A DNA stretch of 64,000 nucleotides from Candidatus Obscuribacterales bacterium (GTDB lineage: Bacteria; Cyanobacteriota; Vampirovibrionia; Obscuribacterales; Obscuribacteraceae). Below the pieces are notes generated by a model, which was given only the letters and a program-made list of their open reading frames with translations, was not told the DNA's origin and ran no database searches. Of the stretch, positions 46,157 to 55,331 are shown one piece after another. Position 1 is the stretch's first letter; the number at the start of each line of letters is the position of its first letter. The stretch spans positions 496,001 to 560,000 of the forward strand of contig JACKCM010000006.1 in NCBI GenBank assembly GCA_020634035.1. Direction: 5' to 3'. A program made the position numbers and the translations under genes.

Positions 46157-47236
46157 GTGTGCCTTTCCATTAGAGACCAGAAGAAGCGCCTTGTCGCACT
46201 GTATTCAATACTAGCTCTGCTTGCTTTGATCTGCCCGTTGTCGGTAAAGGCCCAGAACACGGTCAATCAAGACAATTCAGATCAGCCCATGGCGGCGGTC
46301 TTATCAAACCTGGAAAAGAAATTCGGCTTAAAAATCACCAGTACGGCTTCGGTATTAGATCGCCTCTCTGCCCTCGAGATGCAAGCCTTCGGAGAGGTAA
46401 AACCAGGCTCTTTAGTCGACCGGCTCGAAGAGCTCAAGCAAGCCCCGGATCCTGTCCAGAACCAAAGCTCCCCTGCTCCTGAACCGGATAACAGCCTGAA
46501 AAAAAACAGCGGTGAGCCCATCGAAAAGTATATAGAGCGCCTGAACAAAGAAGTGCCCTATATCAACACTCAGCCTGTTCGACTTTATAGAATCACACCG
46601 GTCAATATGACCTTCAAAGGTCCGACCGACTATCTCGACATCATCTTAAAAGCCACCAAAAACAAGGTGTTGCGCTTCAATAAGATGCCGATTCCTGTCT
46701 ATATTACTCCGCTTAGAAATGACCAGTACATGCGCTCATGTATAGCCGGTTTTGAAGCTTGGGAATCAAGAACAGCCGGAAACATTCGTTTTGTCCAGGT
46801 GCCCGATCAGAGTAAAGCCAGAATAATAGTGGTCTGGAAACAACTGGGCATGGGAAAAGATAAGGACGACTGCGCCCTGGGAGCCCACACGGTAACGAAG
46901 TGGAAGAAACGGGGCAACGGAAAAGTGGCGATGATGTCGGTGGGCGCCATCCCAGTGCCTCTATATATTCCGCGATTCGGACCGAAATATCAGGTACCAG
47001 CTCAGGTGATTGAAGTAAATCTCGATTTGATCGATTCGAAAAGACAGGACATCAAATTTCTGGTGCTTCAGAACATCGTCACCCACGAACTGGGGCATGC
47101 GCTTGGCATACTCGGTCACAGTAATTCAAAAATGGATATGATGTATCCGGTCACCGATGAACATTCTCGCATCTCGGACCGCGACCTGAACACGCTCTCC
47201 AGGCTCTACGGCCTCAAGGTCGATATTCCGCTATAG
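46157..47236 (+). CDS. Secreted matrixin-like zinc metalloprotease
   Basis: 359 residues from a GTG with AGAGAG six bases upstream. Signal peptide to about residue 32 (SVKAQ), a Pro/Ser-rich spacer, then a metzincin catalytic domain. The zinc motif is VTHELGHALGILGHSN (HExxHxxGxxGH, about residues 310-321), followed by a Met-turn-like MDMMYPV. The organisation (no hemopexin domains) is that of bacterial matrixin-like proteases, which cleave proteins outside the cell. It follows the AbiTii-like gene on the same strand by about 50 bases. Confidence 0.88.
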   Translation: MCLSIRDQKKRLVALYSILALLALICPLSVKAQNTVNQDNSDQPMAAVLSNLEKKFGLKITSTASVLDRLSALEMQAFGEVKPGSLVDRLEELKQAPDPVQNQSSPAPEPDNSLKKNSGEPIEKYIERLNKEVPYINTQPVRLYRITPVNMTFKGPTDYLDIILKATKNKVLRFNKMPIPVYITPLRNDQYMRSCIAGFEAWESRTAGNIRFVQVPDQSKARIIVVWKQLGMGKDKDDCALGAHTVTKWKKRGNGKVAMMSVGAIPVPLYIPRFGPKYQVPAQVIEVNLDLIDSKRQDIKFLVLQNIVTHELGHALGILGHSNSKMDMMYPVTDEHSRISDRDLNTLSRLYGLKVDIPL

Positions 47237-47241
47237 GAGAA

Positions 47242-47640
47242 TCAGAGCTTCTTCCACCAGCGCTTTTTGCCGCCGTCTTCTTTCTCTTTCTGTTTTTCCA
47301 GCACTTTAACGCGCTTCTCCAGTCGAAGTTTCTTTATCTCGACGCTGATATCATTCATATCTTTCTCTAGCTCTATGACATTTTCAGAGCTGAGTTTTCC
47401 GCCATCGGCATCCCGCTGCATTTTCGCTTTCTTTTTAGAGACTGCCGAAAGCTTTTTGCGAAGCGACTTTGCTTCTTTGTCGGTCAATTGATTGTTCTTC
47501 TGTCCCTGGTTGATATTGGTCATCAAAGCCTTCTGACGTTGCCAGATGGTCATGGTCTCTGCCATGCTTCCTGCAGGAAACATAGAGAAGATCATAATAC
47601 TGCGCACCACTATTCGCTTCATCTGTCTGATCGGCATCAT
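47242..47640 (-). CDS. Secreted coiled-coil hypothetical protein
   Basis: 132 residues from the ATG at 47640, which has GGAGG five bases upstream. A short signal peptide (MPIRQMKRIVVRSIMIFSMF, then GSMAE) precedes a charged body of heptad-like Lys/Glu/Leu sequence. The C-terminus is very basic (KKRWWKKL). This suggests a small periplasmic protein, perhaps binding acidic envelope polymers. No family is recognised. Confidence 0.65.
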   Translation of the reverse strand: MMPIRQMKRIVVRSIMIFSMFPAGSMAETMTIWQRQKALMTNINQGQKNNQLTDKEAKSLRKKLSAVSKKKAKMQRDADGGKLSSENVIELEKDMNDISVEIKKLRLEKRVKVLEKQKEKEDGGKKRWWKKL

Positions 47641-47669
47641 CGTTACCTCCACCACCTCGTTATTCCATC

Positions 47670-48854
47670 CTACCTGACTTTTAACAGATAATCTTCGTTC
47701 TTCATATCCGGTGCCGACTTGCCTAAATCGTTTCGAAGCAGTCCATGTGATCGATAAAGTGGCTCTATCCTTGGACTGAGCAAACCGATCTGCTTCAAAT
47801 TAGGAATGATCAGATCGAACATCGAGTCTCTGAAAATCTGCATCAGATAAGAATCATAGGCAAATTGGTCCCACTGGCTCAAGGTCATTTTCTGACCATA
47901 GAACTCTTCATAAATTTCGTGCGCCAAAAAACGCTTCTGGAGAAGCAGACAGATTTCGAAAGCCAGGTCCTCACGCTCGGCGAGTTCCTTCTCGGAGAGC
48001 TCTTTACTGTAGAACTCTTGAAGAGCAAGAACGCCATAGTGCACATGTCTTGCTTCATCGGCGATTACATAAAGCATGATATCTTCGAGAAGGGGCTCGT
48101 TGACAATCTCTCTGATGGCTCGAAAAGCGCCGAGACCGAAGCCCTCGATCATAATCTGCATTCCCAGGAACTTAACATCCCATCTCGAATCCTGCATGAT
48201 TGCTTCGATAAGCACAAAAAGATTGTCGTTTATTTCATAACGCTTCTCCAGCTTCTCTGCCAGATATCGATGAAATACCTCCACATGCCTGGCTTCATCA
48301 CCTATTTGACTGGCGCCAAAAAGCTTGCCGTCGAGAATCGGAATCGACTGCACCACTTGTGACGTCGCAAACAGCGCGCCCTGTTCACCGTGGAGAAGCT
48401 GGCTCAGAAGCCAGGCAAGCAAAGACTGACGTTCCACCGCCTGTTCATGGGGGGTAAGCTTGTTCCACATCGGATGAGGCGCCGCCGGACAAAATTTATC
48501 GGGAATAATCGGTCTTGCAATATCGAGAGGGTTCACCTCTTTCGTCCAGTCAATATCGGTAGAAACATTCCACTGGGCGGCTTTACCGGCTTCATAGAGC
48601 CTGTCTATCTGCGGATTGCGGCCCTTGGCATAAGTCCAGTCGTAACAGATATCGTGGTCGGCATGCATAAAGGACTGCTTTGACTGCTTCCCCTTTTTCA
48701 GAACCAGACCATCATAAGCCGGTCCCAGAAAAGTCTTGAGCAGCTTGAACTTGCCTCGTTTGACCATATCCATTGCGATAGGCACGGTCTCTTGCAGCGA
48801 TTTAAAAGGCGCCATAGAGGCGCCGAATATACTCTGTGCTGTATCGGTTGCCAT
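47670..48854 (-). CDS. Diiron ferritin-like superfamily protein
   Basis: 394 residues if started at the ATG at 48854; the frame is open further upstream, but that part overlaps the divergent caspase-like gene. Two ExxH iron-ligand motifs are visible, DEARHVEVFHRYL (about residue 218) and DEARHVHYGVLAL (about 283), with accompanying Glu-bearing helices (IMIEGFGLGAF). This is the four-helix diiron pattern of ferritin-like oxygenases or R2-like oxidases. The substrate cannot be told from sequence. Cytosolic. Confidence 0.75.
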   Translation of the reverse strand: MATDTAQSIFGASMAPFKSLQETVPIAMDMVKRGKFKLLKTFLGPAYDGLVLKKGKQSKQSFMHADHDICYDWTYAKGRNPQIDRLYEAGKAAQWNVSTDIDWTKEVNPLDIARPIIPDKFCPAAPHPMWNKLTPHEQAVERQSLLAWLLSQLLHGEQGALFATSQVVQSIPILDGKLFGASQIGDEARHVEVFHRYLAEKLEKRYEINDNLFVLIEAIMQDSRWDVKFLGMQIMIEGFGLGAFRAIREIVNEPLLEDIMLYVIADEARHVHYGVLALQEFYSKELSEKELAEREDLAFEICLLLQKRFLAHEIYEEFYGQKMTLSQWDQFAYDSYLMQIFRDSMFDLIIPNLKQIGLLSPRIEPLYRSHGLLRNDLGKSAPDMKNEDYLLKVR

Positions 48855-48987
48855 AATTTTTTGCGTTTCCTCATGAATTCCCAAAAATTTCCTAGCACAA
48901 GCGAAACGCCCCGATGCGAAACCTAATATATTGAATATAATGATTCGTGGCATATTGAGAATTGGAGTTGTCGCAGCAGGAGAGATC

Positions 48988-50580
48988 GTGCGCACCGGCA
49001 TCGAAAACAAGGCTCTGGCGCTACTAGCGACCGTTTTACTTACCATTCAGTTTCTGGCTCCGGCAGTTTGGGCGCAGTCTGAGGCAGCTCAAAGTGCAGG
49101 CGATGACCGACCCGTGGCCGATAAATGGGCTCTGGTTATAGGCATAGACCGATTTCAAGACAAGCGCATTCCGACACTTCGCTATTCGGCCAAAGATGCT
49201 CGAGATTTTGCCGACTTTCTCGTGAAGAAAGGCAATTTCGCCGCTGACCATATTCTCACTCTAATCAACGAACAAGCCACCTACCAGAATATCGAAGAAG
49301 CGCTGGGGGACACCTGGCTGCCCAGGCGAGCCCTGAGCGACGATCTTGTCTTGATTTATGTATCCAGCCACGGCAGCCCCAGGGAGATGGATGTCGGCAA
49401 AGACAACTGGCTGATCGCGCACAATACGAATATAGACAAGTTTTACTCCACCGGCATCGAGTTGACCAGCCTGGCAGCCACGGTAAAAAAGCGGACTGGA
49501 TGCGAACGGGTGGTGGTCATTCTCGACGCCTGCAATTCCGGAGCAGCCCAGACAGGCGGAGGAAAGGGTCTGATTCGACCGGCCAACTTCGACATCAACT
49601 CGATTATCGGTGACGGAGAGGTGGTGATCAGCTCCTCTGATTGCAATCAGCGCTCCTGGGAGTCAAAACGTTATCAGAATGGAGTTTTCACCAGAAAGTT
49701 AATCGAAACCCTCTCGGGAGGCGGTGCCAACCGACCGCTCAATGAGGCTTTCGAAGAGCTCAAATCGAGCGTTGAGCAAGAGGTCCGCTTCGACCGGAAA
49801 GCCACCCAGACTCCGATATTCAAAAGCAAATGGAAAGGCAAGCCCCTTGTTCTGGCCGCCATTCCGACACATCCCAGAAAGTCTATAATGCCCGCACTGA
49901 ATACGGTGCCGGAGCAATCTACTGAGCCTGCACCGACAGAGACTGTAGCTGTTGCAACTCCCGATACAACCATAGTAGGCATAGATAAAGACAAATCCAC
50001 CCTCACCGGTCAGGTAAGCAGCGAACATCACTTACTGAATAAGAAGCTCGCATTTCTTTCTGTTTTGCCGCCGCTCCAGTATAAAATCACCATGAGTCCT
50101 ACCTACGGAGTTGTTAGCCAGAAAGACTTCGACGGTGCCAAGCAATTCAACAGAATGATCTTCAACAATGTAAGAGCAGGACTCGGCCGCAGCCTCGGCA
50201 ACGAGATTGTCGATGAGCGAAAGTGCATAGATGTCCTCACCCGACTGAGTCGCAACCCCCAGGTCAATTACTATTCGCCGACTGCGGATCTACTGAAAAA
50301 AACAGCGGCTGAAATGAACGCACAAAATCTGGTTCTGGCACAGGTGGACGAATTTTATTTCAAGGGTCAGGTGGCGTGGAGCAATGTCTATAGCATAAAA
50401 ATGACCACCCGTATCTATGACGGCAAAACAGGCGCCTTAAAAAGCGAATTCAAAACAAATAAGAAGAAACAACCCTGGCTCAACGACAGCACCGGCTGGT
50501 GGATGAATTATGTGGCGAACAAAATCGTACCGGAAGTATCTGCTGAGTTAATCGCTGAGATTTTGAAAAGAACCAGATGA
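48988..50580 (+). CDS. Secreted caspase-like (peptidase C14) protein with C-terminal domain
   Basis: 530 residues from the GTG at 48988, chosen for AGGAGAG upstream and because the product then starts with a clean signal peptide (MRTGIENK, hydrophobic core, AVWAQ). The caspase fold shows WALVIGIDRFQD, the catalytic His in VSSHGSP and the catalytic Cys in ILDACNSGAA, so it should be active. After a Pro/Thr-rich linker, the last 190 residues form an unrecognised domain, with ADLLKKTAAEMNAQNLVLAQV somewhat like CsgG/curli-type lipoprotein folds. Followed 36 bases later by the degenerate protease-like gene. Confidence 0.85.
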   Translation: MRTGIENKALALLATVLLTIQFLAPAVWAQSEAAQSAGDDRPVADKWALVIGIDRFQDKRIPTLRYSAKDARDFADFLVKKGNFAADHILTLINEQATYQNIEEALGDTWLPRRALSDDLVLIYVSSHGSPREMDVGKDNWLIAHNTNIDKFYSTGIELTSLAATVKKRTGCERVVVILDACNSGAAQTGGGKGLIRPANFDINSIIGDGEVVISSSDCNQRSWESKRYQNGVFTRKLIETLSGGGANRPLNEAFEELKSSVEQEVRFDRKATQTPIFKSKWKGKPLVLAAIPTHPRKSIMPALNTVPEQSTEPAPTETVAVATPDTTIVGIDKDKSTLTGQVSSEHHLLNKKLAFLSVLPPLQYKITMSPTYGVVSQKDFDGAKQFNRMIFNNVRAGLGRSLGNEIVDERKCIDVLTRLSRNPQVNYYSPTADLLKKTAAEMNAQNLVLAQVDEFYFKGQVAWSNVYSIKMTTRIYDGKTGALKSEFKTNKKKQPWLNDSTGWWMNYVANKIVPEVSAELIAEILKRTR

Positions 50581-50616
50581 GAAGCATATCCTTGATATTT
50601 CTATAGAGGACAAACA

Positions 50617-51630
50617 ATGTCTATCCCAAGCAAAACTCTGGTTTCGATTCTGATCGGGGCAACCATCTTCTCTCTGCCGCTTCCTGTTTGGGCCGGCGGC
50701 GAAGCCGAATTTCAAAAAGGAGTAGCGCTCTATAAAGCGAAGCGTTATCAAGATTCCGCCGCCTACCTCGAAAAAGCACTGGCTTCCGGATGCGGATCTT
50801 CATACTGTTATCTCTATCTGGGCAAAGCTCATTATGGCGCCGGAAATTCCAAAATGGCAATCAAAAGATTTAGCGAAGCGGCAGAGGCTTTCAAAGGCCT
50901 GCCGGCAGGAGACATCGCCCGGAAGATGGTGCTGCGCCTCGATCCCCAGGGCAAGTTAGCGAAGCCGACAGCCAGAGCCAGTGCGCCAAAAGCCACGGCG
51001 CCAGGTCAGAAAGTCTATAGTGGTCTTGCCGGTAGAATAACTGTGACACCACCACACTTCGGACACAAGCCGGTCTCTCAGGCTACTATAAAAGCGATTC
51101 GAGATGCGGTACTGAGTTTGCCGCCCCATTTGAGAAAACGCCTCGAAGACGCCGGTGCCTCCATAAGCATCTCTCCAAATATGATCGACAAATGGCCCGA
51201 TTCAATCAAAGATCTACCGGAAAACACTCCTACCCTGAATCTGGCGGAAGTACCGGGGAGGATCTACGGCAAAGAGATGAATATCTACGAGAGCGCCAAA
51301 GTAAGGGGGTCTACTGCGCTGAAACAAGCCAGACCACCGAGTATGATGCGGCACACCGTCCTCAATGAAAGTGTACAGATTCTCGACGATATCATGAACA
51401 TATCAGGAGATCCGGAACTCAGGAAGCTATATGAAAAAGACAAACAAAGAGTGCCGGACTCGGCAAAGGCGAAACTGGCAACGTTTTTGAAAAACGACGA
51501 CTGGGGACCAAGGGAAACATGTGCTGAAATGGGAGCGGCAATGCTCGGCGGCGGTGACGAATTCACGGCGGACTTATACAGATACTTTCCCAATACGAAA
51601 GCCTGGTTGAAGAGCAAACTGGGTATTTGA
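50617..51630 (+). CDS. Secreted TPR protein with degenerate anthrax-lethal-factor-like (ATLF) domain
   Basis: 337 residues; GAGG precedes the ATG. Signal peptide (to about residue 26, PVWAG), two TPR-like units (30-110), a linker, then a C-terminal domain (about 150-337). This domain has the ATLF order: VLNESVQILDDIM where active members have a HExxH-type VLHExGHALD, RKLYEKDK, and ETCAEMGAAML where the third zinc ligand Glu is kept, then YFPNTKAWLKS. Both zinc histidines are lost (NESVQ), so it is probably catalytically inactive. It lies between a caspase-like gene and a TPR gene on the same strand. Confidence 0.7.
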   Translation: MSIPSKTLVSILIGATIFSLPLPVWAGGEAEFQKGVALYKAKRYQDSAAYLEKALASGCGSSYCYLYLGKAHYGAGNSKMAIKRFSEAAEAFKGLPAGDIARKMVLRLDPQGKLAKPTARASAPKATAPGQKVYSGLAGRITVTPPHFGHKPVSQATIKAIRDAVLSLPPHLRKRLEDAGASISISPNMIDKWPDSIKDLPENTPTLNLAEVPGRIYGKEMNIYESAKVRGSTALKQARPPSMMRHTVLNESVQILDDIMNISGDPELRKLYEKDKQRVPDSAKAKLATFLKNDDWGPRETCAEMGAAMLGGGDEFTADLYRYFPNTKAWLKSKLGI

Positions 51631-51634
51631 GTCG

Positions 51635-53233
51635 ATGTTTTCCTCCTCTAAAGACAGAGAAAAGAAGCAAGCGCAGGTAAAAGAGCTGATTGCTAAAGCG
51701 AGCGAGATAAGCAACCAGAAAGGCTACGACACGATAAAATCGCGGGCCAAAGAGGCAATCTCTCTTCTAGAAAAAGCAGTCGCACTGGACAAGAGCAATC
51801 AAGAAGCGAGGGCAAATCTGGCTCTCAATCTCTCAAAAGCAGATCGGTTTCAAGAAGCAGAATCTATAATCAACAGACTGATAGATGAACAGCCCCAGGA
51901 AGCCCTGATCTGGAATCTGCTCGGAGAATCGCTTCTTTATCGTCCGATGGGACACTTCGAGGCTCTCGTCCTCTTCAATAACAGCCTCTCTTTCGAAAAA
52001 ACGCCGGCTGGATGGCGCGGTGTAGGCGACGCTCTATTGAAGCTGGGTGAGTTTCAACAAATGGCCGATGCCTATGCCCAGTGGTGCATACTCGATCCGG
52101 ACAATAGCGAAGCCTGGTATCAGCGCGGCAAAGCGCTGAACTTTATAAAAGAGACGGAACAAGCGATCTCGGCTTTCAGAAACGCCGTGCGTTTACAGCC
52201 GGACTATTCTCTAGCCTACAAAGAGCTGACTCATGGTCTGGGCAAGCTGGGCCGCTATGAGGACGCCCTTGCCATTTGCGATCAATGGGAAACTCACAGA
52301 CCGAAAAATCGAAGGCTCTGGTATTATCGCGGCTATATACTCTACAAGATGAATAGACCGAGAAGCGCAATTCAAACCTTCGAAAAAGCACTCGAGCTTG
52401 TGCGCAGCCCCAATTCCATCTGGTCAGATCTCGGCGATCTCTACTATTCTCTCGAAATCTACGAGCAGTCTCTGTTTTATCGGGACAAGTACAGTAGAGC
52501 CGAAAAATGCAACTATCGCGCCTGGCTCGCCACCGGCGATGCAGCCACCCGGGTCGGGCAGTTCGAGAAAGCGCTAGAGTCCTATGAAAAAGCGCTCAAG
52601 ACAGTTATGCCGGGTGATCCTATCAATAAACTCTCTTATTCCGAAGGTCATCTTACAGTATGCATGAAAGGCAAAGGGCTCACCAATAATGGTGCTATCG
52701 AAGAAGCCCGATTATTATGGACGGAAATCGAAGCTAATGCACCGGCAAAACCGGTGTTTGCAGCAGGCAGAGCATACACTATCCGAGCCATTTCAGGCAT
52801 AGATAAAGCGCTGGCTTCGGTGACCGAGTTGACCAGCGAAGACTTGAATCTGGAAAGCACTTATCGATACCTGACAGACTTTCTGATTGATGTAAAAGCC
52901 TGGGACGAAGCGGTTTTAGTCATTCGCAAACTTATGGACTGTACCGAAAATAAGACACCGGTAAAGTTGGAGGAGGCCAGACTGCTTGCAAAAGCAGGCC
53001 ACTTTCAAGAGGCGCTTTCTATTGTAGAAAAGGTCATCTCGGATAAGAACCGTCATTCCAGAGCCTATTTCGAGATGGCTTCGATTCAATGCCAGGCCGG
53101 AGATCCGGAAAAGTCCATAGAAGCGCTGAAAAAAGCGATCGAGATAAAACCATCCTTAAAAGAGGTGGCTTATCTAAGTCCCCTCTTCGATAAAATGAAA
53201 GCGGATCCAAATTTCGAAGCGCTGGTCAACTAG
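51635..53233 (+). CDS. Cytosolic TPR repeat protein
   Basis: 532 residues without a signal peptide, starting four bases after the previous stop (coupled). At least eight TPR-like units are seen from residue 40 to 520, e.g. PDYSLAYKELTHGLGKLGRY and EKALESYEKALKT, with the typical A...Y...G pattern. TPRs act as protein-binding scaffolds. It probably works with the two preceding secreted proteins only in a loose sense, since it appears to be cytosolic. No partner is known. Confidence 0.8.
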   Translation: MFSSSKDREKKQAQVKELIAKASEISNQKGYDTIKSRAKEAISLLEKAVALDKSNQEARANLALNLSKADRFQEAESIINRLIDEQPQEALIWNLLGESLLYRPMGHFEALVLFNNSLSFEKTPAGWRGVGDALLKLGEFQQMADAYAQWCILDPDNSEAWYQRGKALNFIKETEQAISAFRNAVRLQPDYSLAYKELTHGLGKLGRYEDALAICDQWETHRPKNRRLWYYRGYILYKMNRPRSAIQTFEKALELVRSPNSIWSDLGDLYYSLEIYEQSLFYRDKYSRAEKCNYRAWLATGDAATRVGQFEKALESYEKALKTVMPGDPINKLSYSEGHLTVCMKGKGLTNNGAIEEARLLWTEIEANAPAKPVFAAGRAYTIRAISGIDKALASVTELTSEDLNLESTYRYLTDFLIDVKAWDEAVLVIRKLMDCTENKTPVKLEEARLLAKAGHFQEALSIVEKVISDKNRHSRAYFEMASIQCQAGDPEKSIEALKKAIEIKPSLKEVAYLSPLFDKMKADPNFEALVN

Positions 53234-53895
53234 TTGTGATGCTTCTCTTTCGGGCTTGAGCCATCATAAGAATAGGCTTCTATACCAAGTTGCCGACGCA
53301 GAAACTCATCATAATTTTTGTTGTTCTGATCCAACATTTCAAGATGCTGCTTTCTCGGCATCAAAGATTTGGCTATCGGATTGCCCTGGGCATCTGGTAC
53401 CAGAAGGTTGTTCTGAACAGCCATATAATCAGAGAAAAGCGACCTGGCATCGCTGAAATACTGGTAGTATCCGCGGTGAAGTTTTTCAGTCTCCGGATAA
53501 AGCGGAAGCTGTTTCAACTCTTCTGCCGCTGCACCATATCTGGTTACAAGATCAGCCAGCAGTTTCTGGGTAGCTTTACGATCGTCACCGGGAACTATGA
53601 TGGCAAGTCCTTTAGAAAGGAGGGCATTTGCTTGTTCTTTAGAGCGAGGATCTAACTGGGCCTTCCTGCGAATTTGATCATAGCGGTTGAACCAGTCTCG
53701 AATAAGCTTGCTATCCGTCACCTGCTTGACCGGTGGACCGAAATTCACTTGGCTTCCTTGAAGAGGAGGCATCTGAGCATAGGCGTTTGCCCCTGCTGCC
53801 GGCTGGGCTTTGACCGAAGCGGCACTGCTAACGACTATCAAAGAAAAAGCCAATAGCGATTTCCAGGAGAATAGAGAACTTTTGTTCACGATCAT
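53230..53895 (-). CDS. Secreted hypothetical protein
   Basis: 221 residues from the ATG at 53895; an in-frame GTG at 53913 is also possible. Signal peptide (KSLLAFSLIVVSSAASVKAQ), a Pro/Gln-rich spacer, then a helical body with Arg/Lys/Asp-rich helices. It converges on the TPR gene with a four-base overlap. I recognise no domain family. Confidence 0.65.
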   Translation of the reverse strand: MIVNKSSLFSWKSLLAFSLIVVSSAASVKAQPAAGANAYAQMPPLQGSQVNFGPPVKQVTDSKLIRDWFNRYDQIRRKAQLDPRSKEQANALLSKGLAIIVPGDDRKATQKLLADLVTRYGAAAEELKQLPLYPETEKLHRGYYQYFSDARSLFSDYMAVQNNLLVPDAQGNPIAKSLMPRKQHLEMLDQNNKNYDEFLRRQLGIEAYSYDGSSPKEKHHN

Positions 53896-54015
53896 CGACT
53901 CTTTAAATTTCACTGTCTTATTTTACCCTGCTCACAAAAAGTTCTGACGTTCGCCCTTGCAATAGAGTTCCGAATTTAATCGTATACTTGTTCTATCGAA
54001 ATCAGAGGAACTGCA

Positions 54016-54750
54016 ATGACCATACTGGTAGCCGTCAAGAAAAATGATCGCGTCTTCGTAGGTGCCGACCGAATCACCACTTTCGGGAGCGAATACGCCA
54101 CCGACCTGGTCGGAAGCTGCAAAATCATGAAGCTCAAACACGGCTACTTGGCAACAAGCGGCTATACGTTGCTGGACAACATAATCGAACATCTTCATGA
54201 AAACCGCAAAGAACTTTTAGACAGTGAACTGAAAACCAGGTCCCAGGTATTTCAGTTTTTTCTCAGTCTCTATGGCGAACTCAAAGACAATTACACCCTC
54301 ATAGACGCTGGCAAAGATACCTATGCAGGTATCTACAACGTCTTCCTTCTAGTCACACCGACCAGTATATTCGGCGTCTCCAACAATCTGTCGGTCCATG
54401 AATACGAACGCTATGCCGCCAAAGGAGCCGGTTCGGATTATTCTATGGGTGCCCTGTACGCTCTCTACGACATAATGGACGATGGTCATGAATTGACGAG
54501 AGTAGCCCTGGAAGCCGCCTGCCACTACTCTATATATTGCAAAGAGCCGATTGATATTCTAGAAGTCCGTCAAGAAGACTTCCAGGTTTCCAGATCGGGC
54601 AAGCATAAACCGGCCAAGAAGTTTCTGACCACCCACGGAAACAAGAGTGGGCTCGCCAAATACAGCCTGGTTCAAAAGAAAGAAATAGCTCGCAATCTGA
54701 CCAGAAGAACCGATACTAAAGCCAAAAAGAGAAAACCGAAAACCAGCTAA
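54016..54750 (+). CDS. HslV/proteasome-beta-like Ntn hydrolase with basic tail
   Basis: 244 residues. After Met removal the chain would start with Thr2 (TILVAVKKNDRVFVGADRIT), as in HslV and proteasome beta subunits. Further matches in order: the Lys of GSCKIMKL at the site of the catalytic Lys33, a LATSGYT turn, KGAGSDYSMGALYALYD (like IGSGGPYAQAAARALL), and ALEAACHYSIYCKEPIDILEV. The last 65 residues are extra and Lys/Arg-rich. No HslU/ClpY ATPase is adjacent. It could be a self-compartmentalised peptidase or a distinct proteasome-related enzyme. GAGG precedes the ATG. Confidence 0.72.
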   Translation: MTILVAVKKNDRVFVGADRITTFGSEYATDLVGSCKIMKLKHGYLATSGYTLLDNIIEHLHENRKELLDSELKTRSQVFQFFLSLYGELKDNYTLIDAGKDTYAGIYNVFLLVTPTSIFGVSNNLSVHEYERYAAKGAGSDYSMGALYALYDIMDDGHELTRVALEAACHYSIYCKEPIDILEVRQEDFQVSRSGKHKPAKKFLTTHGNKSGLAKYSLVQKKEIARNLTRRTDTKAKKRKPKTS

Positions 54751-55319
54751 GAGCGCCGTTCTCTAATCGCTTCGAAAATCTTGAACATAAGCTCTCCCTG
54801 TTCGACAGCATCGTCGACAGCGACATGGGTATGGGCAGACTCTGAAAACCAGTCTCTGGGCATGCTGCTCTTTGAGACCTGTCGATAATCGAGCTCCTTA
54901 TCCAGTGCCACCGCAGCCAGTGTTTTTATATCGAGAGCGGAATGTGAAAAGGGCGATCGTCCTACAAAACGAATCAGATACCAGAAGACAAAAGAGAAAT
55001 CCCAGGCGACAGGATAACCGGCAAAAACAGGCTTGCCTCTGCCCCGGCATGTCTCTTCTACCCAGTTGCAAAACTCCAGCATGGCTTTTTCAGGAGGCAC
55101 CATTTTCTGCCTGGTCTTCTCGAAAAGATCTCCCTGCTCCGCCCACCATTTCATGGTCTTCTCGCAGCGTTCCCCCCCGGGCAACTCCTCTAAATTGACC
55201 TGATAAGTGGAGATAAGCTCTCCATTGCGGTCAAAGGCGGCAGCCCCAAGCTGCAGAATCGAGTTAGGATTAGGAATCGGGCCATTGGTCTCGATATCGC
55301 AAGAGATAAAAACCGTCAT
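54747..55319 (-). CDS. DnaQ-like 3'-5' exonuclease
   Basis: 190 residues. DEDDh residues are visible: the Asp/Glu pair in ISCDIETNG (Exo I), a WDF Asp in the middle, and HVAVDDA near the C-terminus (Exo III, His and Asp). It probably trims RNA or DNA 3' ends; it resembles oligoribonuclease-like and polymerase-proofreading members without fusion partners. It begins 12 bases after aroA, and overlaps the convergent Ntn hydrolase gene by four bases. Confidence 0.85.
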   Translation of the reverse strand: MTVFISCDIETNGPIPNPNSILQLGAAAFDRNGELISTYQVNLEELPGGERCEKTMKWWAEQGDLFEKTRQKMVPPEKAMLEFCNWVEETCRGRGKPVFAGYPVAWDFSFVFWYLIRFVGRSPFSHSALDIKTLAAVALDKELDYRQVSKSSMPRDWFSESAHTHVAVDDAVEQGELMFKIFEAIRERRS

Positions 55320-55331
55320 CGCCTCATCTCC

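Noticed and set aside
47000..49046. Upstream start for the diiron protein near 49046
   Set aside because: It would run across the divergent caspase-like gene and gives a non-family-like basic N-terminus.
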